DNA of 64,000 bases from positions 124,001 to 188,000 of the forward strand of contig NOWV01000128.1 in the NCBI GenBank assembly GCA_003344405.1, read 5' to 3'. Position 1 is the stretch's first letter, and each line of letters begins with the position of its first letter. The notes beneath the pieces are model-generated. The model had not been told where the DNA came from. It did not search any database and was given only the letters and a program-made list of their open reading frames with translations. Shown here piece by piece: positions 13,101 to 32,648 of the stretch. The translations under genes and the position numbers were made by a program. Source of the stretch: Trichoplax sp. H2. Lineage: Eukaryota; Placozoa; Uniplacotomia; Trichoplacea.

Positions 13101-15655
13101 AATAAATAAATTATATAGTAAACCAGAATTATTAATAGCCAAATACGTAAGCAATTAAATAATGAAAACAGTATACTTGCTTAAGTTATTATGGCTCGAC
13201 TTTCATTTGAATCAGTACTAATTGTATCGGTCTATTGAGAGCTTTTTGATATGTTGCATATCATAAAATGGCGGCCATAAACATATTTATTTATAAGCAA
13301 TAGCCGATCTTGCAAGTGAAATTCAAGTCTGAATTTCTTCTATCGACTTTACTGTATTTCAAAGTGTTGAATTCTAAATACAAACACACTAATTTCCACT
13401 AATGTTATTAGCTTTTTATACTTGACTGAGTAAACTGCCTTAATCAATCATATACGGGGGTAGCTGTGGACATATTTTGTTATTTCGCATTGTGACCTAG
13501 ATTAGGATCTGGATCTATATAACAGCCCTTAAGGCTTGAGCCATTGTAGTACTACTGGATTTCTATTGCCCAAAGAATGTAGTAGCTAATGTTCGTATTT
13601 ATTTCCATATTATTGATTTCTTGAAGGTTAAAATAAAGCAAGATTGCGGTGAAGCTAATAGTTGTAGTATAATTTTGTAATTGCTTCAACACATCTAGTA
13701 GTAGTTGCATAAGAAATAAGTTAAAAATTATTAAGTAATTGGATTCACGTTGACCGTGAGTTTTAAATAGATAAATCAAGCTTACTACCCCATGTTTGAT
13801 CTCCTTTACGTGCAGCCTGGTGTAAGTACAACTTACGTCAATAGATTTCTTGTGGTTAATCACGATAGGCCTAATGCTGAAAAATCGTCAAAACTAATTG
13901 ATGTTAGGAATGATAGTGTTTGCGGTGCTTATATATGAAATCAGTTAGGTCTATGATCTGATATTGTGACAGATATTAATACTGATATCTATGAGCTCCA
14001 TTCAGCTGTCATAAACTGAAAAGTTATTTTATTTTCATTCAATGTAGATACTGCTGCTAGTTCGCAGACTTACTTCTCTCATCAGTCCTACATTACTGGA
14101 AGATGCTATTGCTAATACTAAGGCATTATGTCTTCCCTCTTGAGGCTATTCCTAACTGCCCTCTTATACCCGCTATAAACTCTCCATTTTCCTTTTGTTA
14201 ATATACGCTACATTAGAACATTCTTGATATCGCTGATTCTGTGCAGACCAAAACTACAGACTTACAGCCACTCCCTTACACTTACAAATACAAATTTAGC
14301 AAGTGCAAGTCGCTATGTCTAGGATACTAACATATGCACCATCGGTGGAGGACGAGATTATATAAACTCGAGCACTAAATTTACTATTCAGTTCCATTTT
14401 AATCATTTTTAGATCCACTTGATCATTATTGCTAGGAGTTTTCTAAAGTGCTTTTTAGTAGATTCTCTTACTAGGATTTATCTCAATAAAGTAAAGTCCT
14501 TAGACCTGTTACCCGTTGGCAGCTTATTTGTGCAGTCGAGAGTTAGTTCAACTATAATAAGTCGCCTAAGCCAGTTGGGGACACGAGTCGTCGTGACAAC
14601 AGCGTTTATGACCCGTTCGAAAAGGTAATTCGTAACAAAATAATTAAAAATTGCTATTTAATTTAGAATCTTTTTAGTCTTCAGATTTCATAAGAGCCTT
14701 TAGCTTACAATAATAATGGCACAGGTACATCTGTAACAATCTCACTGCTACTAAGTTAGGTTCGTAGTTTAAAGATCTTAAGGTCTAAGATACTGAAATA
14801 GATTTCTGTAATAGCGTTGAAACACATAAACTTCAAGATTTGGGCACTGTAGTGTATTTATTTTCACGGTAGTTCTTAGGCATGTTCTTAAATGTAGACA
14901 TTTTGTTACGTTCCGAATATAGATACCTCTACAGTCTATTTCAACTATGCTCAAATATAGCTTGTCATATTTAGTTATTTATAGCAACTACATTCTTTGC
15001 TATTTCCTACAATCATTTACTATCATGTAGGCTGTTTATGGTATATGATGTATCTAATTCTACAATCTTTTTCTCTCACTCTAAAACTATGAATACTGAT
15101 GATTTCTGCTACACATTTATTCAGTTGCACGTTTTAGGGTTAGTATCTACACACATTACTTCACGACAGCTTACATGCTGATCTACCAGTAACTACCACG
15201 CTGTACCTTGTTATTCTCTACAATAAATATCTTTCTTTCTAATATCCCCTCGTATCATTATTGCAAAATGTCTAAGGAGTCCATGTCCGTAGACTCTTCG
15301 TCATCACATGCACAGGCCTATAAGCTGTCAATCCCGGCTCTTAGCACTTGGTATAAGAGTGAATACTGAAAACCTTATGCACCGATTCATCATCAGCCAT
15401 GGCCCTCTAACACGCTTTATTTTAAGCAAATTAATATCGCATTATTTTAAAGGTTACAAAAAATTTATTGAAAGCTTATTACATTTAATAAATATTATTT
15501 GCAATTAATGTTTTAATGACTATAGTTCTAGTTTCTTCCATGATAATCGAACCATACCATTTTTTGTTTTTGGTCTGTGGCCTAGAAAGGCATTTTTTCA
15601 GTAGATTAGATTGATGCCATAAGAAGTACATTAATATTATAATACTAGTCTGCAA
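10198..15655. other. Long intergenic region, no supported gene
   Basis: Open frames here (10567-10800, 10721-10963, 12828-13034, 13552-13863, 14419-14628, 15308-15508) either lack an ATG start or have AT-driven composition, and none has paired splice signals. Another copy of the TTTAAGAGCTGAT-like box occurs near 10992. A 33-codon frame with a fair start context lies at 15268-15369 but has no other support. Confidence 0.45.
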
Positions 15656-16456
15656 TCACGGAATTAAATAATTATGGATGCTAACCTTCGTAAATGCCAT
15701 TAAACGCCAATACAATTCGTAAATTATATTAATTAACACGCAAGAATGATTATCATAGTTATATTTCTCTTGTTGCACTGCTATTCCATTTATTTCAAGT
15801 AGTTTATTGCCCAAAGCATCGATTAATTTTTGAAATTCATTCAAACTATGGACCTACGGAGTAATCGCAATGCATCGTGATTAGAGTTAGTAAATTATTC
15901 ATAATAAAGCTGATTTATGCTAGTATAACTAATAAAGTGAAATTTAGCCATCTCGTCTCCTATAGTAGAAAAGCTGTCTGTAAGTCTCTTAGTATGTCTA
16001 TTACGCTTATTATAATTATTAACAAGAATAGACAATTTATTACTTATGCCATCTACTTACCATATTAGTAAAACTGTTTTGAATGACATTATAAATTGTT
16101 GATATCTCACTCAAATCATCACTCCCTAGATTTTTAAAGGTGCAAATGCCTATGTTTATGCAGAGACATAAGATACTTTGATAACAGGTAGCAGAAGCAA
16201 ATTTGTTGAACTTCTCTTCCAGAATGTTGTATTTATTCTTGTGTTCTAATTTAGCGATGCCATTACGAGTAGCTATGTCAAACAGATTGTCGGTTATTTT
16301 CTTGTATTGAGTAAAGATCATAGCCATAGTTCTCCAATCTTCTAGAAATATTTCGTCGATTATATTACGTTCTGGTTGGATTATGTGAAATAGATTCTCG
16401 TTACACGGCTCTATATAGGTTTCAATTATTGGCTCTGTATTGGTATCAATTTCCAT
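15656..16456 (-). CDS. Uncharacterised helical protein, paralog A
   Basis: Two exons on the minus strand: 16456-16061 (132 codons) and 15853-15656 (65 codons plus stop), joined in phase 0 (AATATG|GTAAGT to CCGTAG|GTC), for 197 aa. I do not recognise the family. The product is rich in predicted helix, with no signal peptide or obvious membrane span. Its N-terminus carries Ile-Glu-Pro repeats. Exon 2 ends in a hydrophobic stretch containing WRLMAFTKV. Its neighbour at 16736-17392 has the same intron position and recognisably similar sequence in both exons, for example LMAF(T/I)KV in exon 2, so both are real and arose by duplication. The upstream frame stays open for some codons without another ATG, so ATG 16456 is the best start. 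Confidence 0.7.
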
Positions 16457-16599
16457 AGGCTCTATGCTAGGTTCTATTGTTGTACAGAATATATGAACAA
16501 ATACTGGACATTAGAATGCTATTGATAATTTCATAACGTGTGACATTATGAATTATCCTATATGAGCAGATTCTAACCTCTACTTTCAATATAGATATT

Positions 16600-16740
16600 T
16601 AGTGGATTTTTTCCCTGTAAAAACTCGGAAAATAAACAGGATTTAGTTAATGTTATAGCAAGCACTGAACATATATAAATATTTTGTGGATTTTTTCCCT
16701 GTATAAACTCGATTAAGCTAATGTTATAGCAAGTACTAGA
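16600..16740 (+). repeat. Direct repeat between the paralogs (~84-bp spacing)
   Basis: GTGGATTTTTTCCCTGT occurs at 16602 and 16686, each followed by similar sequence ending GCTAATGTTATAGCAAG (first copy GTTAATG). The repeat covers the 3' end of paralog B (stop at 16736) and the 279-bp spacer before paralog A. Confidence 0.75.
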
Positions 16741-17392
16741 CATTGCTATTATAATTCGAATTAATATAAACCTTTATAAATGCCATTAGATATAAATACA
16801 ATCCTTGTAATGTATTGATTACTACGTGAGCAAAACTATCACGGAAATTAATATGTTTCGTTGTAGTTTGATTTCTTATAAGTGCATCTTTGCCCAAGTT
16901 ACCGATAAATAGTCGAAAATCGTCTAAAGCTTTAATCTGCAGTGTAAGCTACCAATAGGTTATGATAAAAAATAATCGAGTGAATATTCTAGATAAAACT
17001 AATTTATACTCTTCTAATTGATAAAATAGAAATACGTCAAGAAATTGAAATGTTGTTAATCATATTGCTTCTAGGATACTTTATTGCTTTACCGTATTAC
17101 TCCAACCGTAGACAATATCTTCGATTCTTGGCCTATCACACTGACCAAATCTCAGATAGTTCGCGTATAGGGAGACACAACAAGTAACAATATTTTCATA
17201 TGTCATCTCAGACAATAATTTATACTTATTCCACCGAGAGTGATAGCTGCAGTCAATATTGGAATTCTTAGCGATGCAAAGATCCTTAGCAAACCTTTCG
17301 ACTACCAATTTCTCAAATAAATTTTGGATTTTAACGATATCTTTCAACATTTTTTCCACTTCTTCTTTATTTGTCCCTTGAACTTCTAGCAT
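16736..17392 (-). CDS. Uncharacterised helical protein, paralog B
   Basis: Exons 17392-17093 (100 codons) and 16936-16736 (66 codons plus stop), phase 0 junction AATACG|GTAAAG to CTGCAG|ATT, for 166 aa. It starts MLEVQGTNKEEVEKMLKDIV and is charged and helical, with several Cys in the middle (DLCIAK, IDCSY, VTCCVS, FGQCD). Exon 2 ends with a hydrophobic run containing LYLYLMAFIKVYI. It aligns with paralog A over most of both exons, but is shorter at the N-terminus. Same strand as A, its stop 279 bases upstream of A's start. No signal peptide. Function and family are unknown to me. Confidence 0.72.
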
Positions 17393-17425
17393 AATAAAAA
17401 TTTAAAATACATTCACTTTACGCGC

Positions 17426-17614
17426 CCTTATATCGGGACACTGTCTCAATGGACTTTACCAAACAATAAACAAAGACACAATAATAAAGCCACTATCATG
17501 TGATGGAAAATTCTCCATCTTGATTGGTTCACTTGATCATCATAGCATTAAACCTACGTCATAGATTGAACTTTTACATTTTTCAATTTATGGCATAAAA
17601 GTTCTAGAAACTTC
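17426..17614 (-). promoter_or_regulatory. Putative promoter of paralog B with heat-shock-element-like site
   Basis: Reading toward the ATG at 17392 on the minus strand there is a perfect three-block heat-shock element pattern (17602-17614, TTC-TA-GAA-AC-TTC on the plus strand), then a CCAAT box (17523-17527), then a TATA-like GATATAAGG (17426-17434) about 35-40 bases before the ATG. Spacing and order suit a stress-inducible promoter. Short motifs like these also arise by chance. Confidence 0.4.
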
Positions 17615-17639
17615 TTAAAATGGATGAAATAAATTGATT

Positions 17640-20550
17640 GCTTTATCGTCAGGCTCGCTGAAAGCATAGCAGTTGCCTACAAATAAGCCATTTGTGGTTG
17701 ATTTGCAGTTGATAAAATTAAAATAACTAGTTTAGTTAGCAGTAAATACCGTTATGATAACATGCCTTGGCTAATCCTACTGTGATAGGATTCTAGTCTT
17801 GATGTACTGTAGTACTTGACCAATTGATAGTTCAATCTCCATAAGGGATTGTGTAATGAAAGTACAGTAGATCACAAATAAGCAAGTCAAATAAAATTTT
17901 CAAAAAGGCGTTTCGGAAAATTTTAGTTGATCAAGACAGTTACCAAAAGTCAAGTCTGTCTGTAATGGGAGCACATCTCCGTAGTTCTCCAATACATTTC
18001 TATAATCTATTCGCGACTAGCCACTTGTTGAACAACGATCAGATTGGAGTTATCAAAAAGAATATATACTTAAACTGCTTCAATATCGTTACTCTTCCAT
18101 TAATTAAGGTCCAACGCTGAAAGGTGCAGGGTATCTTGACGATGGCAGTATATCTAATCATATCAATCTTATACCAAATTACTCAACTAGCTAATGTCAA
18201 TAATCTACAATTTTTAATATACGTCTAGTAGTCAGCAATTATCTAATATTATGTACTTTCAGTATAATAACCATTTTCTTGGTTTTTGGACTACAATTCA
18301 GCATACATTAAGGAAAGGTTTGATAGGTATGTTATGCCATGCCATGGACTTCTAAATCTAGAAGTTCAAGATGATGAAATATTTAAACTTCCAGTTTGCT
18401 ACATTACGGTAGTTAATGAAGTTAAATGGAACTTAATTTCTACTTGAGCTAATTACTTTGCTAACGTCATTCGGCTACAGCTTAACCTTTGTCAATCAGC
18501 AGACAGTAGAATTATTACGTAGAGCGTTGAACTTCTAGTTCGCATGAGTTACCTTACCTTTGCAACGATGTAGTGGCCTCCGTTATTTCAAGAATACGTG
18601 ATTAAAGAGCAATAAAGCTAAAAAATTTAAGCCAACTAATAGTTATCCAATTTATGAATAACTTTGACCTAATTTATTTGTGAAAGAAGAAATTTCAATC
18701 TTCAATTTGTTCGTTGCATATCTTTATAAAATTCTACATTACTGTAGCCATTGCGCAAAATTGGAGCAAATGGATACCTACATCGATATATTGGACTGCG
18801 TAGTATAGTCATAATTGATTGCTTTCATATACTTGAAGTATCTGCAAGTTTGATTACATTAACAAACATTTACTATATTAAGTTGATGTTTTGCTAAGTT
18901 GCCTTGTAGTGGCTTGAAAGATTTCATAGAAATTGCCTCTATCTTATGGTTTCTTACGCACTGCTAATCATTCAAAACTACATCTATGTATATGGAATCC
19001 TTGTAGAATTGGGTGCAGTAACTCATATATATGAGAGCTGCGTTTAAATAGTTAAATTAGATATAGATTAAAAATAAAAATGACTTGTAGCCAGTGTATT
19101 TGTAAAATACAACTTTATCCTAACTAACTCCAACTGCTGCTTTTACTGTATATGTGCCAGATTCAACATTGACTCTGTCAGACAATTTACAAGCGCAAGA
19201 CAGAATCAAAATAAATAAATTCTCCTTCCATTAGGTATAGGACAAAGTTATAGCGATGCATTCTAACATTGTTATTTGTCTAACATTAGTTCAATGATAT
19301 CTTACACCCACATCATGCACTAGTTATCTTTAATGATATATTACTCTGCCTTACTTCCTCCATTAATGTATCTATGAATTTTGTTCACATAGCTCTAGAA
19401 TGCGTTAACATAAAATAAGGGAGCCTTCGGCGATAATATGCGCGAAATGGTAACCTTAATTCTAAATTCTATTTCATAAATGCCACGAATTTCTGCATTT
19501 TGTTTATTTCATTGGGTAGAAGAAATGACATCAAGAGTCTCGAATGAATTTGTAATAGTGCGGAATAAAATAAAGGATTTTATTGAATCTTAATAATGAT
19601 AACGAAATAGCTACTCCAAAAGCTGATATGAAGAGGAAATCATTACTTACACTTGAAAAATGATTGAGATCAAGAGTAAGATTAGCTTAACAATAACAAG
19701 ACATATATATAAGATAGCATTGACCACGATAGACAACTTCAATAAACGCACACTGTTTAAAACAAATAGCTCAACTGACATCATTTAATACCTGATTTGA
19801 TAAATATTTCTAATTCGATCAATGAAAAATAACCATAAAGTTGATATAAGCCATATTTACTTTCACTGATTTGACACATTGATAAGCCAGCTAAACCAAT
19901 CAATCAGGAAAGATAAGACTACAGAAAGTATATACGGTGCATATCATATTTTAAGTTCTTTAGGATAGTCTTCCAACTGTAAATGAGGGCAACGTGGTGT
20001 TGATTTTCAATGAAACAGGCCTCAGTATTAGAATATCAAATTTTTATAGCCATAATAATTTGAAGACAATCTGTTGCAAAATCTTTTGAAATAACTGTAA
20101 TAGAATGTGATTGTCTTCGCTACGTCAAAGAGATGCAGAGAAAAAAATTCAAGTAATACTGCAACATAACTTTGTAACAATAACCAAGTATACATTGGTT
20201 TATGCCTGCACATAGCTATCTTGATATCACGTCATATGGGCACGATATTATGATAAAAAAATGTCTTTAATCTATCGAAAATAATTGTAATGAGGTCACA
20301 AATTAAAAGGTTTCTCAAAGAAAAGTTAAAATTAAACAATATCAAATTCAAGTACTGCTAACACTACATAAAAAAATCGCTACAATAGCTATATCTAAAG
20401 TAAAGATTCGTTCTTGATTATAAACAACTACTGCGATATGGAAAACGAAAATGTTCCTTATCTATGTAAGAAATTACAAATTTTGTGATCGAATCCCAGT
20501 CAGGGTGATAATGATCTTTGGAAAAAGATATAATCATTGTTCCGCTTTAT
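17640..20550. other. Intergenic, nothing recognised
   Basis: AT-rich DNA downstream of the ABC transporter stop codon and upstream of paralog B. Its proximal part (about 20.2-20.5 kb) is presumably the transporter 3' UTR. No exon, RNA or repeat could be supported. Confidence 0.45.
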
Positions 20551-29297
<8,747 letters not shown>

Positions 29298-30829
29298 CTA
29301 CCATAATAAAAATATACACCTCAATTCGAAAGAAGAGAACAAGGATAAATAATTGAATATTATTAATGCGGAAAAGATGAAAGCTTAGCTTTATTAATAC
29401 GGAAGTTAAGTTGATACAAGAGTACTACAGCTATAATTAATATTTACAATAGACATCGAAAGAGATGGCTCTCCATGATAATCATTGCATACTAACGATA
29501 AGAGAGTGGTTGTAGTGACGATTGAATTGGTATTTTAGAGTTAAGTGTTGACTGTCTAGTTCAAGCCAATGCCAAAAATGCAATTCAATGTGGATGTTGA
29601 GACAACTCTACCTATCTGACTAGTTTAAGTAGCCTAGCATTGATAACATGATCGGGCTCATAACTACAGCTAGAAGTTAGTATTAAAATTGTACATTAAG
29701 GCGTCCAAGAAAGATTACCATGATTGCAAGACATTGTTCGCGGTGTCATGCAAATCTACCAAGTCTTGCCGATCATGGCTCTATTTGAATTGAGACGTTT
29801 AAACTAAATTGAAAGCCCGTTATCCAAGTCTATACCAAGAACAATTTATTCATGACTTTTAATAGCTCTACCTACGACTACTGCAAGCAAAACTTGACGC
29901 TGATTTTGTATTACGCCTAGTAGACAGTACTGTCTTCAATGCCTGACTGGCTGATAAGCACAACTGTAATTCAGTCTTGAAAAGGAGCATGCCAATAGTA
30001 ATCCAGGCACTGTCTGTGTTACAATATGTAGGAAAGTAAAGTCATCCTTGGCAGGACTGAATACTATTTTCCTAATGGTTGAAGACGATAAACACCTTGA
30101 TGCAGATAAAAGTAAATGCCATCAACTGCCTTGCTCTGGTCATAATGCAGTCAGTCAAGGAGTTTTATCATCTTTATTGACTGACTACAGTATGCTGATT
30201 GACAATTTTCAATCCATTTTTTCAGTTGAAATAGACGAATTGCACACTAGCATTAGGATCCATTAAATTGGATCATTTTAGCGTATCTTACAAGGTGTAC
30301 TTGTATGAAAGTATTGCATGCATTTGTATTGTAGTCCTACTCTACAATCAGCGTATCTCAATTGGTGTTTATTTTCCGTTCTACTGTCATAGCAATCTTG
30401 CTGTCGCTACCACGAAAGCAACGCTGAATTGTCCGTCTACAAGCATTTCATAACGAAGCTATAACGTGGAAAACAAGTCAGTTAGCAAAACCTACCCAAA
30501 ATGCGGATAACGGGGCACAAAAATCGTTTACTCCAAATATCTTTTCCATCTTGTTTTGCAGTTGCAATCATTCAACATCCAACACCCACTTCGTGCTGCT
30601 TGATAGTGGGGTACAGACTTTACTTACTATTAAGTGCAAGCGATCAGTCTACAGTATACAGTATGATAGGTGCTGCTTGTGGGTTAGGCCAGTTTAACCT
30701 GGGACATGACACCAGGGGGGGGGGAGCGGGCCCGGCCCCCTTGACCAGTGTCCTTGATAACAAAGTCTACCCGAAAACCCGGTTTCAACCCGAAACGAGA
30801 GCGCAATACCGTACAGTGTTTGTATAGCG
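29298..30829. other. Divergent intergenic region, 5' side of ABCC gene
   Basis: This should hold the missing first exon and promoter of the transporter (minus strand), but no ATG exon in the needed phase 0 could be chosen. Plus-strand frames at 30048-30266, 30268-30453 and 30501-30827 lack splice or domain support. A run of ten G at 30715-30724, followed by a GC-rich patch to about 30743, stands out from the AT-rich surroundings. Confidence 0.4.
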
Positions 30830-31690
30830 ATTGCACTCATTTCGGGTTCGAAAATCAACTATTTGATCGGATTTTTTTTCGGGTTCGGGTTGCGTTTCTA
30901 CCCGAGACTGTAATATGAGAAAATCCATCATGCCTGCAAAATTTTTGATTGGTTATTTATTTTATTTTTTAATGCCTGTAGAATAAGATCGTTAAAGGAA
31001 ACATGAATGATGTTTTGCATACTCTAAATGAATGATTGGCTTGAATCATAACTAGTATTTGGATTTGATCGGGTTTAGGTTGTATTTCTACTCCATTTCA
31101 GGACTCTACCCGAGACTGCAAAATCATAAATCTATTATGCCTGCAGAATTTTTGATTGATTCCATTTTAATACGTGTAGAATAAGATCGTTAGGCAAAAA
31201 ATGAATGATGTTCTGCATACTCTATTGAATCATAACTAGCGTTTTATCGGGTTCGGGTTGTATTTCTACTCCGTTTCAGGACTCTACCCGAGACTGCAAA
31301 ATCATAAATCTATTATGCCTGCAGAATTTTTGATTGATTATTTTTTAATACGTGTAGAATAAGATCGTTAGGCAAAAATGAATGATGTTCTGCATGCTCT
31401 ATTGAATCATAACTGGCATTCGCGTTTTATCGGGTTCGGGTAGTATTTCTACTCCGTTTCAGGACTCTACCCGAGACTGCAAAATCATAAATCCATTATG
31501 CCTGCAGAATTTTTGATTGATTCCATTTTAATACCTGCTAAATAAGATCGTTAGGCAAAAAATGAATGATGTTCTGCATACTCTATTGCATCATAACTAG
31601 CGTTTTATCGGGTTCGGGTTATATTTCTACTCCATTTGAAGACTACCTGAGACTGTAAAATCATCCATTATGTCAGCAAAATTTTGGATT
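30830..31690 (+). repeat. Tandem repeat array 1, ~178-bp unit, about 5 copies
   Basis: Units begin CGGGTTCGGGTTG-like at 30880, 31070, 31248, 31431 and 31609 (spacings 190, 178, 183, 178). Shared landmarks are TTTCTACTCCGTTTCAGGA, CTACCCGAGACTGCAAAATC, TGCCTGCAGAATTTTTGATT and AATGAATGATGTTCTGCAT. The outer units are the most diverged. Confidence 0.9.
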
Positions 31691-31740
31691 ATAATATAAT
31701 AATAATATTGAATATTTTTTATTATTATTATATTATATAT
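31688..31740. repeat. AT-rich inverted repeat (hairpin)
   Basis: ATAATATAATAATAATAT on the left and TATTATTATATTATAT on the right are near-perfect inverted arms around a short T-rich loop. It lies exactly between the two ~178-bp arrays. Confidence 0.75.
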
Positions 31741-31782
31741 GATTTATTCTACTGTACAGTATAGTAACTGGACTCTATTGGT

Positions 31783-32560
31783 AGAAAAACGTCGAATTGG
31801 TCAAGAGAGATACATTCGTATGGCAACAATGGTATTGTTTGGAATAGATGATAGTGGATTCGATAGCATCACGAAAACAGTACTACTTGACGCTTGGAGC
31901 GTACGCCTGTGGATTCTGCGCATTAGTGCACAGGCCTTTGCATTTTTGTAGTCCGTGATAGAAAAACATCGAATTTGTCTATAGGCATACATTCGTATGC
32001 CAACAGTGGTACTATTTGGAATAGATGATAGTGGAGCGCACGCCTGTGGATTCTGCGCATTAGTGCACAGGCCTTTGCATTTTTGTAGTCCGTGATAGAA
32101 AAACATCGAATTTGTCTATAGGCATACATTCGTATGCCAACAGTGGTACCATTTGGAATAGATGATAGTGGATTCGATACGCCTGAGGATTCTGCGCATT
32201 AGTGCACAGGCCTTTGCATTTTTAGTAGTCAATGATAGAAAAACATCGAATTTGTCGATAGGCATACATTCGTATGCCAACAGTGGTACTGTTTGGAATA
32301 GATGATAGTGGATTCGATAGCATCACGAAAACTGTGCTGCTTGGCGCAGGAGCGTACGCCTGAGGATTCTGCGCATTAGTGCACAGGACCTTTGCATTTT
32401 TAGTAGTCCGTAATAGAAAAACATCGAATTTGTCTATAGACATATATTCGTATGCCAACAATGGTACTGTTTGGAATAGATGATAGTAGACTTGATGGCA
32501 CAACGAAGACAGTGCTACTTGACGCTGCAGCATCCGCCTATCGATTCTGCGCATTAGAGC
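31783..32560 (+). repeat. Tandem repeat array 2, ~178-bp unit, 5 copies
   Basis: Units start GAAAAACATCGAATTTGTC-like at 31783, 31961, 32098, 32238 and 32416 (spacings 178, 137, 140, 178). The two short units lack about 40 bases around the AGCATCACGAAAACAG segment. The last unit is diverged and runs to within about 90 bases of the prohibitin start codon. Minus-strand open frames across the array are by-products of the repeat. Confidence 0.92.
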
Positions 32561-32648
32561 AAAAACCTGGGCATCACATGGATGTGATGCAACATTTTGA
32601 CATGCGTATCGTCATACTGAATCATACAAGCGACGAAGCTGTGGGAAA

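Noticed and set aside
13552-13863. 103-codon minus-strand frame
   Set aside because: Starts with GTG, AT-driven composition, no splice or domain evidence.
14419-14628. Open frame ending TTAFMTRSKR before a GTAATT donor
   Set aside because: No upstream ATG, and the next plausible exon gives an immediate stop.
15268-15369. 33-codon frame starting MSKESMSVDSSSS
   Set aside because: Too short, with no splice continuation or homolog recognised.
20473-20500. GATCGAATCCC resembling a tRNA T-arm (B box)
   Set aside because: No matching A box, acceptor stem or anticodon arm nearby.
29298-29760. Candidate first exons for the ABC transporter (ATGs near 29470-29740, minus)
   Set aside because: None gives a phase-0 donor compatible with the exon at 29297.
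31801-32554. Several overlapping minus-strand frames in array 2
   Set aside because: They are translations of the ~178-bp repeat unit. The repeated peptide has no independent support.
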